From Flavipsychrobacter sp. (GTDB lineage Bacteria > Bacteroidota > Bacteroidia > Chitinophagales > Chitinophagaceae): a stretch of DNA of 44,449 nt. Shown one piece after another: positions 8,227-18,047 of this stretch. Both the position numbers and the translations under genes were made by a program. The notes beneath the pieces are model-generated. The model was not told the origin of the DNA. It saw nothing but the letters and a program-made list of their open reading frames with translations, and ran no database searches. Each line of letters opens with the position of its first letter. The first letter of the stretch is position 1. The stretch spans positions 1 to 44,449 of the forward strand of contig JAOQAP010000080.1 of the NCBI GenBank assembly GCA_025963465.1, read 5' to 3'.

Positions 8227-11200
8227 ATGAAACGAATCTCTCTATTACTATGGCTCATTGCGTTTGCCGTAAGCAGTAAAGCCCAGACAACAACGTTGAC
8301 CGTAACTACCCCACCATGCAATCACGACGGGGTACTTACCGCAACTTTTACAGGCATGACGCCCCCTTTGACCGTAACATATCAGCCATTGGGCTCGTCG
8401 TCACCTGTCGTGCATACCGGTGTCTCAGGTTTAACAGATGCACTGACTACCTATGCCGGTAATATTATCCTTGTTACTGCCGGTGATGGCCTTGGCGATA
8501 CAACATGGGGCTATTATTACGGTATGCCGCCATTTACTGTACGTATTAGCGCATCACCTGCAGTTTGCCCCGGTATCGGCGCTCTTACTGCTACAGTTGT
8601 GGGCGGAACTGCACCTTATACATACCAATGGTTTGATGCCGGTACTATGACCACGATCGGTACCTCTAACCCGCAAAGCGCTCCTGGTGGCACGTCGTAT
8701 GGTATTACCGTTACTGATGCTGCAGGTTGCGTATATGGCACCTTAGATGATGATAGCACGGTCTATCTTCCCTTAATTCCTTCTTATTCTATCACCGCAA
8801 CAACAACAACGGCTAACTGTACCAATGGTACTGCAACTGCGGTAGTTGGTTCCGGTGCTGTAGCGCCATTTACTTATGCCTGGTCCAATGGTGCTACCAC
8901 GCCTGCCATTTCAGGCCTCGTAATGGGTAGTTACGGACTTACTGTAATTGATGCAATAGGTTGTGTCGCCAGTACCGGCGCTTACGTGCCCCAGGCAATA
9001 ACTATTGCTGCGCCTACGGTGCCCACACCTGCTACATGTATCGCCTCCGACGGCAGCATTATTGCTTTCGGTAGCGGAGGCGTTCCTCCTTATACTTATG
9101 TATGGAGCAATGGTGGCCTTACACAGTCTCAGACAAGTTTACTCTCAGGTTATTACAGCGTTGTAGTTACTGATGCCAATGGCTGTATCGGCTCTGGCGG
9201 CGGCTATGTTGCTTCATCTACGCCCATTATCGTTACTTATTCCACTACACCCACCCTGTGCACATCACCTACCGGAACCGCTACAATAAGTATATCAGGA
9301 GGAACTACTCCTTATACCACGATGTGGTATACCTCACCTCCGCAAACAGGTGTTACAGCAACAGCTTTGGCCCAGGGCAACTATTCCTTTAATGTCACAG
9401 ACGCCATGGGCTGCGTGCGCAGTGGTTCAGTTATAGTTCCACCTATCAATCATATTACTGCCTCCTTTGCTAATGTGGCCCCTGTTTGTACCTTATCTAC
9501 AGGCAGTATTGTTGTTACTCCGGCCGGGGGTGCAGCTCCCTACACCTACGCATGGAGCAACGGTGCTACTACCAGCTCATTATCAGGCATAAAGTGGGGT
9601 TCTTATCATGTTACCTTAAAAGATGCAATGGGATGCACAGCTTTGTATTCTGATTTTCTTCCCCAGATCAATACACTGGCCGTAGGCCTTTCAGGCACAC
9701 AGGCTACGTGCCTTTTCGTTAGCGATGGTACACTTACTGCTGTTGCTTCCGGGGGTACCTCGCCTTATACTTATGCTTGGACAGGGGGTGGCACTACAAG
9801 TACTATCACAAGCCTTCCTGCACACATTCCATACTGGGTAACCGTAACAGATGCACTTGGATGCAGCCGTTCAGACTCTACTACGCTTGGAGCCGACACA
9901 CTTAGCTCTTGCTATTGCACCATTGCAGGCACAGTGTATAATGATATTAATAACAATTGCACGCAGGATCCTGGTGAAAACGGTATACAGAATATTAAGA
10001 TCAGCATCACCGGCCGCGGCTACACGTTCACAGATGCAGCAGGCCATTATTCTTACAAAGTACCTTCCGGCACCTATACTGTGTCAGAAAACATTCTTGC
10101 ATATTACCCGCTTTCTTCCTGCCAGACAAACAGTGTCACTGTAACTTCCGTTGCAGGCACTGGCTGTGTACTTCCGGTTGATTTCGCCAATACTATAGAC
10201 ACCATACACGACATCCATATCTGTACATGGGATTACGGCAAACCTGTTCCGGGGCATGTTTACTACCAGACAACAATTATCACAAATAATGGTACAATAC
10301 CAGAGGCTAATGTAAATTCTTCTTACCAGCCTGACGGGCAATTGTTTGCGCCGCTATCATTCATACCCGGCGCTTACTACACCGGATCGCCATACTTCTA
10401 TTCCACCGCCGGCAGCTCACTCCTGATCAATCCGGGTGGCTCACAGTCATTCCTTATGCCATACAATGTACCTACCAACATACCATTGGGCACTTCTGTG
10501 GTATTCAAAGATACCGCAGCCAGCGACCTTATACCTAACTGGCTTACTGACTATTCCCCATGGAATAACGTAAGATATTTCACTACAGATGTTGTTGCAT
10601 CTTTCGATCCTAACTTTAAAGAAGTATATCCTAAAGGAACAGGCTCTGCTGGCGTCATCACCTATTCGGATACAGTTCTCGAGTACATGGTACACTTCCA
10701 GAACACCGGTACTTACCAGGCAGAGAACATCAGGGTTGTAGATACACTTGATGATGATCTTGACTGGACGTCTCTTGTTCCTGTCTATACATCTTCTCAA
10801 TGCCAGGTATCAGTAGATATACAGGGAGCAAAAAAGGTGGCTACATTCATGTTCAACAATATCAACCTCCCTCCTGTGTCTACCAGCCCTGTTTCCAGCA
10901 ATGGAATGTTTACTTATAGTATTAAAACAAAGAAAGGCTTGCCATTAGGTACACAGTTCAAAAACAGCGCTTCTATTTATTTTGACTACAATACACCTGT
11001 CAAGACAAATGAGACACTGAATACACTTGGCAATGTGCTCTCTGTCGAAAACAATACCGCTACAATTAAAAACGGATCATTCAACATTTTCCCGAATCCG
11101 GCAGGCAATACGTTCAATGCCATTATTAACAGCGAAATAGCAGGCCCGGCCACTATGAGTGTGTGTGATATAAGCGGAAAAACACTCATAACCAAGACCG

Positions 11201-11328
11201 TTGCCGTTGCAAAAGGCCCACAGACGATAGCAATGAACATTGATCAGCTGGCACCGGGAATGTATCTTGTGAATTTTGCTCAAAACGGCAGATCACAGAC
11301 ACAGAAACTGGTAGTAATTAAACAATAA
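8227..11328 (+). CDS. T9SS-secreted SprB-repeat adhesin-like protein, copy 1
   Basis: This 1033-residue surface protein begins with a signal peptide (MKRISLLLWLIAFAVSSKAQ). About six SprB-type repeats follow to around residue 555, each starting near a 'C...DG/TGTA' strand, carrying 'PPYTY.WSNG' and ending with 'V.DA.GC'. Next is a Cna-B/SdrD-like domain from about residue 561 ('GTVYNDINNN...DPGENGI'). A DUF11/DUF7619-like domain starts near residue 790 ('SFDPNFKEVYPKGTG...YMVHFQNTGT'). The last 85 residues are a type A T9SS sorting domain ('FNIFPNPAGN' to 'QKLVVIKQ'). SprB repeats occur in the gliding adhesin SprB; an adhesive or structural role here is inferred. It heads a tandem array of three paralogs, each followed by its own hairpin. 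No PorP/SprF partner gene is in the window. Confidence 0.9.
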   Translation: MKRISLLLWLIAFAVSSKAQTTTLTVTTPPCNHDGVLTATFTGMTPPLTVTYQPLGSSSPVVHTGVSGLTDALTTYAGNIILVTAGDGLGDTTWGYYYGMPPFTVRISASPAVCPGIGALTATVVGGTAPYTYQWFDAGTMTTIGTSNPQSAPGGTSYGITVTDAAGCVYGTLDDDSTVYLPLIPSYSITATTTTANCTNGTATAVVGSGAVAPFTYAWSNGATTPAISGLVMGSYGLTVIDAIGCVASTGAYVPQAITIAAPTVPTPATCIASDGSIIAFGSGGVPPYTYVWSNGGLTQSQTSLLSGYYSVVVTDANGCIGSGGGYVASSTPIIVTYSTTPTLCTSPTGTATISISGGTTPYTTMWYTSPPQTGVTATALAQGNYSFNVTDAMGCVRSGSVIVPPINHITASFANVAPVCTLSTGSIVVTPAGGAAPYTYAWSNGATTSSLSGIKWGSYHVTLKDAMGCTALYSDFLPQINTLAVGLSGTQATCLFVSDGTLTAVASGGTSPYTYAWTGGGTTSTITSLPAHIPYWVTVTDALGCSRSDSTTLGADTLSSCYCTIAGTVYNDINNNCTQDPGENGIQNIKISITGRGYTFTDAAGHYSYKVPSGTYTVSENILAYYPLSSCQTNSVTVTSVAGTGCVLPVDFANTIDTIHDIHICTWDYGKPVPGHVYYQTTIITNNGTIPEANVNSSYQPDGQLFAPLSFIPGAYYTGSPYFYSTAGSSLLINPGGSQSFLMPYNVPTNIPLGTSVVFKDTAASDLIPNWLTDYSPWNNVRYFTTDVVASFDPNFKEVYPKGTGSAGVITYSDTVLEYMVHFQNTGTYQAENIRVVDTLDDDLDWTSLVPVYTSSQCQVSVDIQGAKKVATFMFNNINLPPVSTSPVSSNGMFTYSIKTKKGLPLGTQFKNSASIYFDYNTPVKTNETLNTLGNVLSVENNTATIKNGSFNIFPNPAGNTFNAIINSEIAGPATMSVCDISGKTLITKTVAVAKGPQTIAMNIDQLAPGMYLVNFAQNGRSQTQKLVVIKQ

Positions 11329-11344
11329 TTGCATGTTAAATACG

Positions 11345-11377
11345 AAAAGCCCGTTCCAGACTCCGGAACGGGCTTTT
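11345..11377 (+). terminator. rho-independent terminator after adhesin copy 1
   Basis: A perfect 13-bp stem, AAAAGCCCGTTCC paired with GGAACGGGCTTTT, closes a 7-base loop and is followed by a T-rich tract (CTTTT). It starts 16 bases after the stop of copy 1. Confidence 0.88.
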
Positions 11378-11559
11378 CTTTTACCCTCGCAGGGTCAAAT
11401 ATCTCACAACAACTATATAATATCCCGCTTCAATCTATTATCTTTGACCAGCTATTATATTTCATTAAAAAAATAGATGGCCCACACAATAGAATATATT
11501 TTATAATTGATATTTATTGCAAAAACAATAATGTTTTTATGAATACAAAATCGACAATA

Positions 11560-14500
11560 ATGAATAAACTTTTCCTTTCCCTGTTTTTCCTTGCATGTGC
11601 ACTTGGTGCCAATGCAGGTACTGTTTCATTTACCGTCACTACACCTCCGTGTAACCACGATGGTATTTTAACCACAACATTTACAGGGTTAACTCCTCCT
11701 CTTACAGTTAAGTACCGTACCTATGGTAGCCTTGGCACTATCGTACACAAAAGTGTTACTACATTAACAGATGTCTTCTTGTTTTATTCAGGTGGGCCGA
11801 TAGTGGTTATAGCTACTGATGGTACCGGAGCAAGCGATACAGGCACTTTCCAGTCTCCGCCATTTACTTACGCAGATACGGCAACAGCTGCTCTTTGCCC
11901 TTTGCCCGGTTCTTTGAACGTTACTATGACCGGCGGTACAGCCCCATTTACATACCAGTGGTATGATGCGGCCACGATGATGGCAGTAGGCACCGGCAAT
12001 CCATTCGTAGCAGCTGGCAACCATGCTTACAGGGTACAGATCACTGATGCGGCAGGATGTAATTACGGCGATCTTGATAATATAGACAGCTTTACTTACT
12101 TGCCTTCCACTCCTACTTACACACTTAGCATTACTACTACTACAGCCGGTTGTACCAATGGTACAGCTACTTCGTCTGTTTCCTCAGGCGCAGTATTCCC
12201 GCTTACTTACGCATGGTCTACAGGTGCCGCTACTTCTTCTATATCAGGTCTGGTCACCGGCATCTACTCACTTTTTGTTAGCGACGCTGTTGGCTGTACT
12301 GCATCAGCCAGCGACTTTGTTCCCCAGTCTATAACGATAAATGTACCTGTTACGCCTACACCTGCCACATGTACTGTAGCAGATGGCTCTGTTATCGCAT
12401 TTGGTAGCGGCGGTGTTCCTCCTTACACTTATATCTGGAGCAACGGTGCTGTCAGCCAGTCTCAGACAAGCCTGTCTGCAGGTTTTTATGATGTGGTAGC
12501 CACTGACGCGAATGGTTGTATTGGCTCGGGCTCTACATATGTTGGCACATCTACGCCTATCGCCGTTACTTACACTACTACTCCTACACTGTGCCTGTCA
12601 CCAAGCGGTACAGCTACTTTGAATATTACAGGCGGTACTCCTCCTTATACCTCTATGTGGTATACCACACCTGGTCAAACAGGTATTTCTGCTATCGGAC
12701 TGGGACAAGGAGATTATGCTTTCCGTGTTACAGATGCACTTGGCTGTGAGCAAAGCGGCAAGGCTACAGTACCTCCGGTTGATATCATCAATGCATACTT
12801 CCTGAATACACCGTCTATCTGTACATTATCTACGGGTAGTGTGGCGGTTACTCCCGGCGGTGGCGTTGCTCCTTACAGTTACGCATGGAGCAATGGCGGT
12901 ACGACAGGGACGATATCAGGGGTTCCCACAGGTTTGTACCATGTTACCATAACAGATGCGATGGGCTGTAAAGCAGTTTATTCCGACTATCTGCCATTCA
13001 ACTCTACACTTGGTGTTGGCCTTACCGGCACTCAGGCTACCTGCCTTTTTACTAATGACGGTACACTGTCAGCTGGTGCATATGGCGGTACTACTCCATA
13101 CCATTATGCGTGGACAGGTGGTGGTACTACAAGTACTATCATCAACCTTCCTCCGAATATTCCTTACTGGGTAACAGTTACAGATGCATTGGGTTGTACT
13201 GCAACAGCAGGCACTACACTTGGCGCAGATACGCTTAGCTCTTGCTACTGCACTATCTCAGGTACAGTATACAACGACATCAACGGCGACTGCATACAGG
13301 ATCCGGGCGAACCTGGTATCAACCACGTAAAAATTGACATCAGTGGCCGTGGCTATACATTTACAGATACACTGGGCCGTTACTCATACAAGGTTCCTTC
13401 AGGCACCTATACAGTAACTGAGAATGTATTGGCATACTATCCGCTTTCTACATGCCAGGCAAGAAGTATCACAGTTACATCTGTGGGTAGTTCAGGTTGC
13501 ATACTTCCTGTAGATTTCGCAAACTCTGTTGATACCATACACGATATGCATATCTGCACATGGGATTATAACGCACCTGTACCGGGCCATGTTTACTACC
13601 AGGCAACAGTTATCAGCAATATGGGTACTGTGACAGAACCTAAGATATACTCAGGCTACCTGCCTGATGGTCAGTTATTTGCTCCTTTAGCATTTACACC
13701 GGGTGGTTATTTTAATGGCTTGCCTGGTTATTACAATACGATTGGCAGCTATCCTTCATTGGATCCGGGTAATTCACAGGCGTTCCTGACAACATACAAT
13801 GTCCCTACAAATATCCCATTGGGTACTAAAGTAGTATTCAAAGACTCAGTAGCTAACGATACAATACCTAACTGGCTTACTGATTATTCTCCATGGAACA
13901 ACGTAAGGACGTTCTCTACAACTACTATAGCTTCTTTCGATCCAAATTTTAAAGAAGTATACCCTAAAGGCACAGGTGTTGCAGGTGTTATCGCCACCAC
14001 CGATACTGTGTTAGAATACATGGTACACTTCCAGAACATGGGTACATCCCTGGCAGAGAACATCAGGGTAGTAGATACACTTGACGACAATCTTGACTGG
14101 ACCACGCTTACTCCTATATACCAGTCTGCACAGGGCCAGGTATCTGTAAATATTTCAGGCGCTAAGAAAATAGCAACTTTCATGTTCAATAACATCAACC
14201 TGCCAACAGCGGCTAGCGAGCCTGTTACAAGCAATGGTATGTTTACCTACAGCATTAAGCTGAAAAAAGGATTGGCAATAGGCACCCAGATCAAGAATAC
14301 TGCTTCTATCTATTTCGACTACAACACGCCAGTAAAAACAAACCAGACGTTGAATACACTCGGCTCTGTACCACCTATCGACTATGTGGCTACAACAACA
14401 GCAAGAACAGGCTCCTTCAATATCTTCCCTAACCCTGCTGGCAATAACTTCAATGCAATCATCAACAGCGAAGCAGCAGGCCTGGCTTACATATCTGTAA

Positions 14501-14664
14501 GCGATGTTAGCGGCAAAACACTGATCACTAACGCAGTTAATGTTACCAAAGGCCCGCAGACAATACCAATGACCATCAACCAGCTTACAGCCGGAATGTA
14601 CCTTGTGAACTTTACCCAGAACGGTAAAACACAAACACAGAAACTGGTTGTGATAAAACAATAA
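11560..14664 (+). CDS. T9SS-secreted SprB-repeat adhesin-like protein, copy 2
   Basis: Paralog of copy 1 with the same order: signal peptide (MNKLFLSLFFLACALGANA), about six SprB-type repeats, a Cna-B-like domain, a DUF11/DUF7619-like domain, and a type A T9SS tail. The frame is open from 11329, but that longer start would translate through the upstream terminator hairpin and place the signal peptide about 80 residues inside the protein. I therefore choose the Met at 11560 (1034 residues), which aligns the signal peptide with both paralogs. The Met at 11539, adding seven polar residues, is the alternative. The 3' end is nearly identical to that of copy 3 but not to copy 1, which suggests recent gene conversion. 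Surface adhesion or matrix role inferred. Confidence 0.88.
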   Translation: MNKLFLSLFFLACALGANAGTVSFTVTTPPCNHDGILTTTFTGLTPPLTVKYRTYGSLGTIVHKSVTTLTDVFLFYSGGPIVVIATDGTGASDTGTFQSPPFTYADTATAALCPLPGSLNVTMTGGTAPFTYQWYDAATMMAVGTGNPFVAAGNHAYRVQITDAAGCNYGDLDNIDSFTYLPSTPTYTLSITTTTAGCTNGTATSSVSSGAVFPLTYAWSTGAATSSISGLVTGIYSLFVSDAVGCTASASDFVPQSITINVPVTPTPATCTVADGSVIAFGSGGVPPYTYIWSNGAVSQSQTSLSAGFYDVVATDANGCIGSGSTYVGTSTPIAVTYTTTPTLCLSPSGTATLNITGGTPPYTSMWYTTPGQTGISAIGLGQGDYAFRVTDALGCEQSGKATVPPVDIINAYFLNTPSICTLSTGSVAVTPGGGVAPYSYAWSNGGTTGTISGVPTGLYHVTITDAMGCKAVYSDYLPFNSTLGVGLTGTQATCLFTNDGTLSAGAYGGTTPYHYAWTGGGTTSTIINLPPNIPYWVTVTDALGCTATAGTTLGADTLSSCYCTISGTVYNDINGDCIQDPGEPGINHVKIDISGRGYTFTDTLGRYSYKVPSGTYTVTENVLAYYPLSTCQARSITVTSVGSSGCILPVDFANSVDTIHDMHICTWDYNAPVPGHVYYQATVISNMGTVTEPKIYSGYLPDGQLFAPLAFTPGGYFNGLPGYYNTIGSYPSLDPGNSQAFLTTYNVPTNIPLGTKVVFKDSVANDTIPNWLTDYSPWNNVRTFSTTTIASFDPNFKEVYPKGTGVAGVIATTDTVLEYMVHFQNMGTSLAENIRVVDTLDDNLDWTTLTPIYQSAQGQVSVNISGAKKIATFMFNNINLPTAASEPVTSNGMFTYSIKLKKGLAIGTQIKNTASIYFDYNTPVKTNQTLNTLGSVPPIDYVATTTARTGSFNIFPNPAGNNFNAIINSEAAGLAYISVSDVSGKTLITNAVNVTKGPQTIPMTINQLTAGMYLVNFTQNGKTQTQKLVVIKQ

Positions 14665-14682
14665 AATATTTTTCTTAAATTT

Positions 14683-14713
14683 AAAACCCGTGCTAATAAA
14701 TGGCACGGGTTTT
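14683..14713 (+). terminator. rho-independent terminator after adhesin copy 2
   Basis: An 11-bp perfect stem, AAAACCCGTGC paired with GCACGGGTTTT, with a 9-base loop and a following T-rich run, starts 18 bases after the copy 2 stop. Confidence 0.85.
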
Positions 14714-14807
14714 GTTATTATAAATAAACAACTGTAATTCAATATTTTTACGAATGTAACCTTTCCGGAAATATTGAATAGTTCATTGTACACCCAACCC
14801 TCTCCTA

Positions 14808-17800
14808 ATGAAAAACCTACATACACTATTCCTATTGCTGGTATTGGCAATATCCGTTAACGGACAAACCGTAACCCCAACCTTAGTTACAGCGCCATGC
14901 AATAACGACGGCATTTTGTCAACTACAGTCACAGGCATGACGCCGCCAATTACGATAACTTATCAATTTGGTTTTTTTGCGCACCATACTACCGTACACA
15001 CTATTGCGGGCCTCACTGACGTACTTACAACTTACTCCGGAGCTGAATGCATTATTACAGCAACAGATGGCTTAGGAGACAGCGCAACAACATATTTTTT
15101 CGGAAAACCACCATTTTATTTTTATACAGGTGTTACCGCTGCTGTTTGTCCTGCTACTATGGGGAGTGTTTCTGTCGGTTATATAGCAGGAGGCACACCA
15201 CCATACACTTACCAGTTTTATGATGCTGGAACAATGGTAACTGTAGGCACAACACCCCCGGTCAGCGTACCAGCCGGGCATCGGTATGGAGCAACGGTCA
15301 CAGATGCTGCCGGTTGCGTGGTCAGTGATCTGGATGTGGACACATCATTCTATCTTGGGTCTATAGCGTCTTACACCGCTTCAATGGTTACTACTACTGC
15401 ATCCTGTACAAATGGTACTGCTACTGCGTCTGTATCTTCAGGTGCGGTTTTCCCGCTTACTTATTCCTGGTCTACAGGTGCCACCACTCCTTTTATCTCA
15501 GGTCTTTCTGCCGGCACATACACGCTTAAGGTCGCAGACGCTTTGGGTTGTTCAGCAACAGTCTCAAACAAGGTACCTCAATCCATTAAAATATCAGCAC
15601 CCATCACTGCCACACCGGCTACCTGCATAGCCTCCGATGGCTCAGCTATCGCATTCGGCAGCGGAGGCGCACCTCCCTACAGCTACATCTGGAACAATGG
15701 CGCGACCACTCAATCTCAAACGGGACTATCTTCGGGACCATATAATGTTACTGTTACTGATGCTAATGGATGCATAGGCATGGGAAGCACTTATATAAAC
15801 TCCTCTACACCCATTACTGTCACTTATTCTACTACACCCACTTTGTGTTTCACACCTACCGGCACTGCTACGCTTAGCATTATCGGCGGCACTGCTCCTT
15901 ATACTACTATGTGGTATACAACCCCACCCCAAACAGGCATTACGGCAAGCGGGCTCGGGCAAGACAATACGGCATTCCATGTTACTGACGCTATGGGCTG
16001 TGTACAAACAGGTATGGCAACTGTTCCACCCATCAACGTGATCACTGCCTCATTTTCCAATACTCCTTCCATTTGCACATTATCTACTGGCAGTATAATT
16101 GCAACACCATCGGGTGGTGTTGCGCCCTATGGTTATGCATGGAGTAATGGCTCAACATCATATATGATATCAGGGGTACCTACAGGACTATATCATGTCA
16201 CTATCACCGATGGTATCGGCTGCACCGCATCCTACTCTGAATATCTTCCGTTCAATTCTACACTTAGCGTAGGAATAACAGGCACCAATGCTTCCTGCAT
16301 CTTTGTGAACGATGGTATTCTTTCAGCAGGTGCGCTAGGCGGCACTACACCCTACACTTATGCATGGACAAATGGTGGCACTACCAGCACTATAAGCGGC
16401 CTGGCTCCCGATATTCCTTACTGGGTAACTGTTACAGACGCGCTGGGCTGCACTGCATCTAAAGGCACAACCCTGGGTGCAGACACATTAAGCAATTGCT
16501 ATTGTACTATTTCAGGGCATGTATATAATGATGCTAATAACAATTGCATACAAGACCCCGGCGAAAACGGAATAAACCACATAAAGATCGATATAAGTGG
16601 TCGCGGCTATACATTTACAGATACTTTTGGATACTATTCTTACAAAGTGCCTTCAGGTACCTATACGGTGGCTGAGCATATACTCGCTTATTATCCATTA
16701 TCAACTTGTCAGACAAACAGTGTTACTGTTACTTCTGTTGTCGGCACAGGTTGCGTAATACCGGTTGACTTTGCCAATACAACCGATACAATACATGACC
16801 TGCACATCTGCACATGGGACTATGGATGGCCTGTACCGGGACATGTCTATAACCAGGTCACTATTATCAGTAACTCAGGTACTGTAACCGAACCTCAGAT
16901 ATATTCGGGATACCTTACCGATGGCCAGATATTTCCTCCGCTTACATTTATTCCGGCAGGTAATTATCACGGTACAGGCAACTATTATAATACCAGTGGT
17001 TCCTATCCTGCGCTTACCCCCGGCAGTTCTCAGGCATATCTTATACCATACAATGTACCTACGAGTATTCCTCTTGGCACTAACATAGTATTTAAGGATA
17101 CAGTAGCATCTGATACAGCTCAGAACTGGCTCACAGATTATTCTCCATGGAATAACGTACGCTATTTCACGACAACAGTTGTGGCATCATTCGACCCTAA
17201 TTTCAAAGAGGTGTCCCCTAAAGGAACTGGCAGTAATGGCCTGATTACACTGAATGACACCGTATTGGAATACATGGTCCACTTTCAGAACACAGGAACT
17301 TATATGGCAGAGAATATAAGGGTTGTAGACACATTAGACGATAACCTTGACTGGACCTCGCTCACGCCTATTTACATGTCTGCACAAGGACAAGTGTCAG
17401 TAAATATATCAGGTACTAAAAAGGTAGCAACTTTCTTATTCAACAACATCAACCTGCCACCTGTATCCTCAGAACCTGTTACCAGCAATGGCATGTTCAC
17501 ATACAGCATAAAAATAAAAAATGGACTCGCTCTAGGCACCAACTTCAAAAATAGTGCTTCTATCTATTTCGACTACAATACTCCGGTAAAAACAAACGAA
17601 ACACTAAACACATTGGGTGAGAATCTACCTGTTTTTGTCAAAACAGGTACGCTGATCAATAGCTCGTTCAATATCTTCCCTAACCCAGCAGGCAACAACT
17701 TCAATGCGATCATCAATAGTGAAGCAGCCGGCACAGCTTACATATCTGTAAGTGATGTTAGCGGCAAAACACTGATCACTAACGCAGTTAACGTTACCAA

Positions 17801-17915
17801 AGGCCCGCAGACAATACCAATGACCATCAATCAGCTCACGGCCGGTATGTACCTTGTGAACTTTACCCAGGGCGGTAAAACACAAACACAGAAACTGGTT
17901 GTGATAAAACAATAA
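14808..17915 (+). CDS. T9SS-secreted SprB-repeat adhesin-like protein, copy 3
   Basis: This 1035-residue paralog has a signal peptide (MKNLHTLFLLLVLAISVNGQ), SprB-type repeats ending in 'V.DA.GC', a Cna-B/SdrD-like domain ('GHVYNDANNNCIQDPGENGI'), a DUF11/DUF7619-like domain ('SFDPNFKEVSPKGTG', 'YMVHFQNTGT'), and a type A T9SS sorting tail ending in QKLVVIKQ. The cysteines recur at fixed places in each repeat, one near the start and one in the closing 'GC', which suggests disulfides within or between repeats. Sequence near the 5' end differs clearly from copies 1 and 2, while the last 180 bases nearly match copy 2. A degenerate -7-like TAACCTTTC lies about 50 bases before the ATG. Function is inferred as for the paralogs. 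Confidence 0.9.
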   Translation: MKNLHTLFLLLVLAISVNGQTVTPTLVTAPCNNDGILSTTVTGMTPPITITYQFGFFAHHTTVHTIAGLTDVLTTYSGAECIITATDGLGDSATTYFFGKPPFYFYTGVTAAVCPATMGSVSVGYIAGGTPPYTYQFYDAGTMVTVGTTPPVSVPAGHRYGATVTDAAGCVVSDLDVDTSFYLGSIASYTASMVTTTASCTNGTATASVSSGAVFPLTYSWSTGATTPFISGLSAGTYTLKVADALGCSATVSNKVPQSIKISAPITATPATCIASDGSAIAFGSGGAPPYSYIWNNGATTQSQTGLSSGPYNVTVTDANGCIGMGSTYINSSTPITVTYSTTPTLCFTPTGTATLSIIGGTAPYTTMWYTTPPQTGITASGLGQDNTAFHVTDAMGCVQTGMATVPPINVITASFSNTPSICTLSTGSIIATPSGGVAPYGYAWSNGSTSYMISGVPTGLYHVTITDGIGCTASYSEYLPFNSTLSVGITGTNASCIFVNDGILSAGALGGTTPYTYAWTNGGTTSTISGLAPDIPYWVTVTDALGCTASKGTTLGADTLSNCYCTISGHVYNDANNNCIQDPGENGINHIKIDISGRGYTFTDTFGYYSYKVPSGTYTVAEHILAYYPLSTCQTNSVTVTSVVGTGCVIPVDFANTTDTIHDLHICTWDYGWPVPGHVYNQVTIISNSGTVTEPQIYSGYLTDGQIFPPLTFIPAGNYHGTGNYYNTSGSYPALTPGSSQAYLIPYNVPTSIPLGTNIVFKDTVASDTAQNWLTDYSPWNNVRYFTTTVVASFDPNFKEVSPKGTGSNGLITLNDTVLEYMVHFQNTGTYMAENIRVVDTLDDNLDWTSLTPIYMSAQGQVSVNISGTKKVATFLFNNINLPPVSSEPVTSNGMFTYSIKIKNGLALGTNFKNSASIYFDYNTPVKTNETLNTLGENLPVFVKTGTLINSSFNIFPNPAGNNFNAIINSEAAGTAYISVSDVSGKTLITNAVNVTKGPQTIPMTINQLTAGMYLVNFTQGGKTQTQKLVVIKQ

Positions 17916-17932
17916 AATATTTCTTTTATTTA

Positions 17933-17966
17933 TAAAGCCCGTTCCGTTCAACCGGAACGGGCTTTA
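17933..17966 (+). terminator. rho-independent terminator after adhesin copy 3
   Basis: A perfect 14-bp stem, TAAAGCCCGTTCCG paired with CGGAACGGGCTTTA, with a 6-base loop, starts 18 bases after the copy 3 stop. The core AAAGCCCGTTCC arm is shared with the terminator of copy 1. Confidence 0.85.
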
Positions 17967-17987
17967 TCATTAAGATCAAAAAAAACA

Positions 17988-18026
17988 AGCATCCAGTATC
18001 TAGCATCCAGAATCAAGTATCTAGCC
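17988..18026. repeat. dispersed intergenic repeat of the 'ATCCAGTATCTAG' family
   Basis: The stretch is built from short words (AGCATCCAG, TATCTAG, AATCAAGTATC). A relative in inverted orientation occurs at 41234-41280. Both lie in short intergenic gaps. Such word-like repeats are familiar from intergenic regions of Bacteroidota genomes. Confidence 0.6.
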
Positions 18027-18035
18027 CCCAAACCC

Positions 18036-18043
18036 TATCTTTG
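18036..18043 (+). promoter_or_regulatory. -7 element (TATCTTTG) for rlmI, 4 bases from the ATG
   Basis: TATCTTTG matches TAnnTTTG exactly and is separated from the rlmI ATG by only CGCC. A start of transcription 4-7 bases past the element would fall at or next to the ATG, giving a leaderless mRNA. Confidence 0.6.
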
Positions 18044-18047
18044 CGCC

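Noticed and set aside
14155-14850. 231-codon reverse open frame across the end of adhesin copy 2
   Set aside because: It runs antisense through the T9SS domain and the terminator hairpin; the forward protein is clear.
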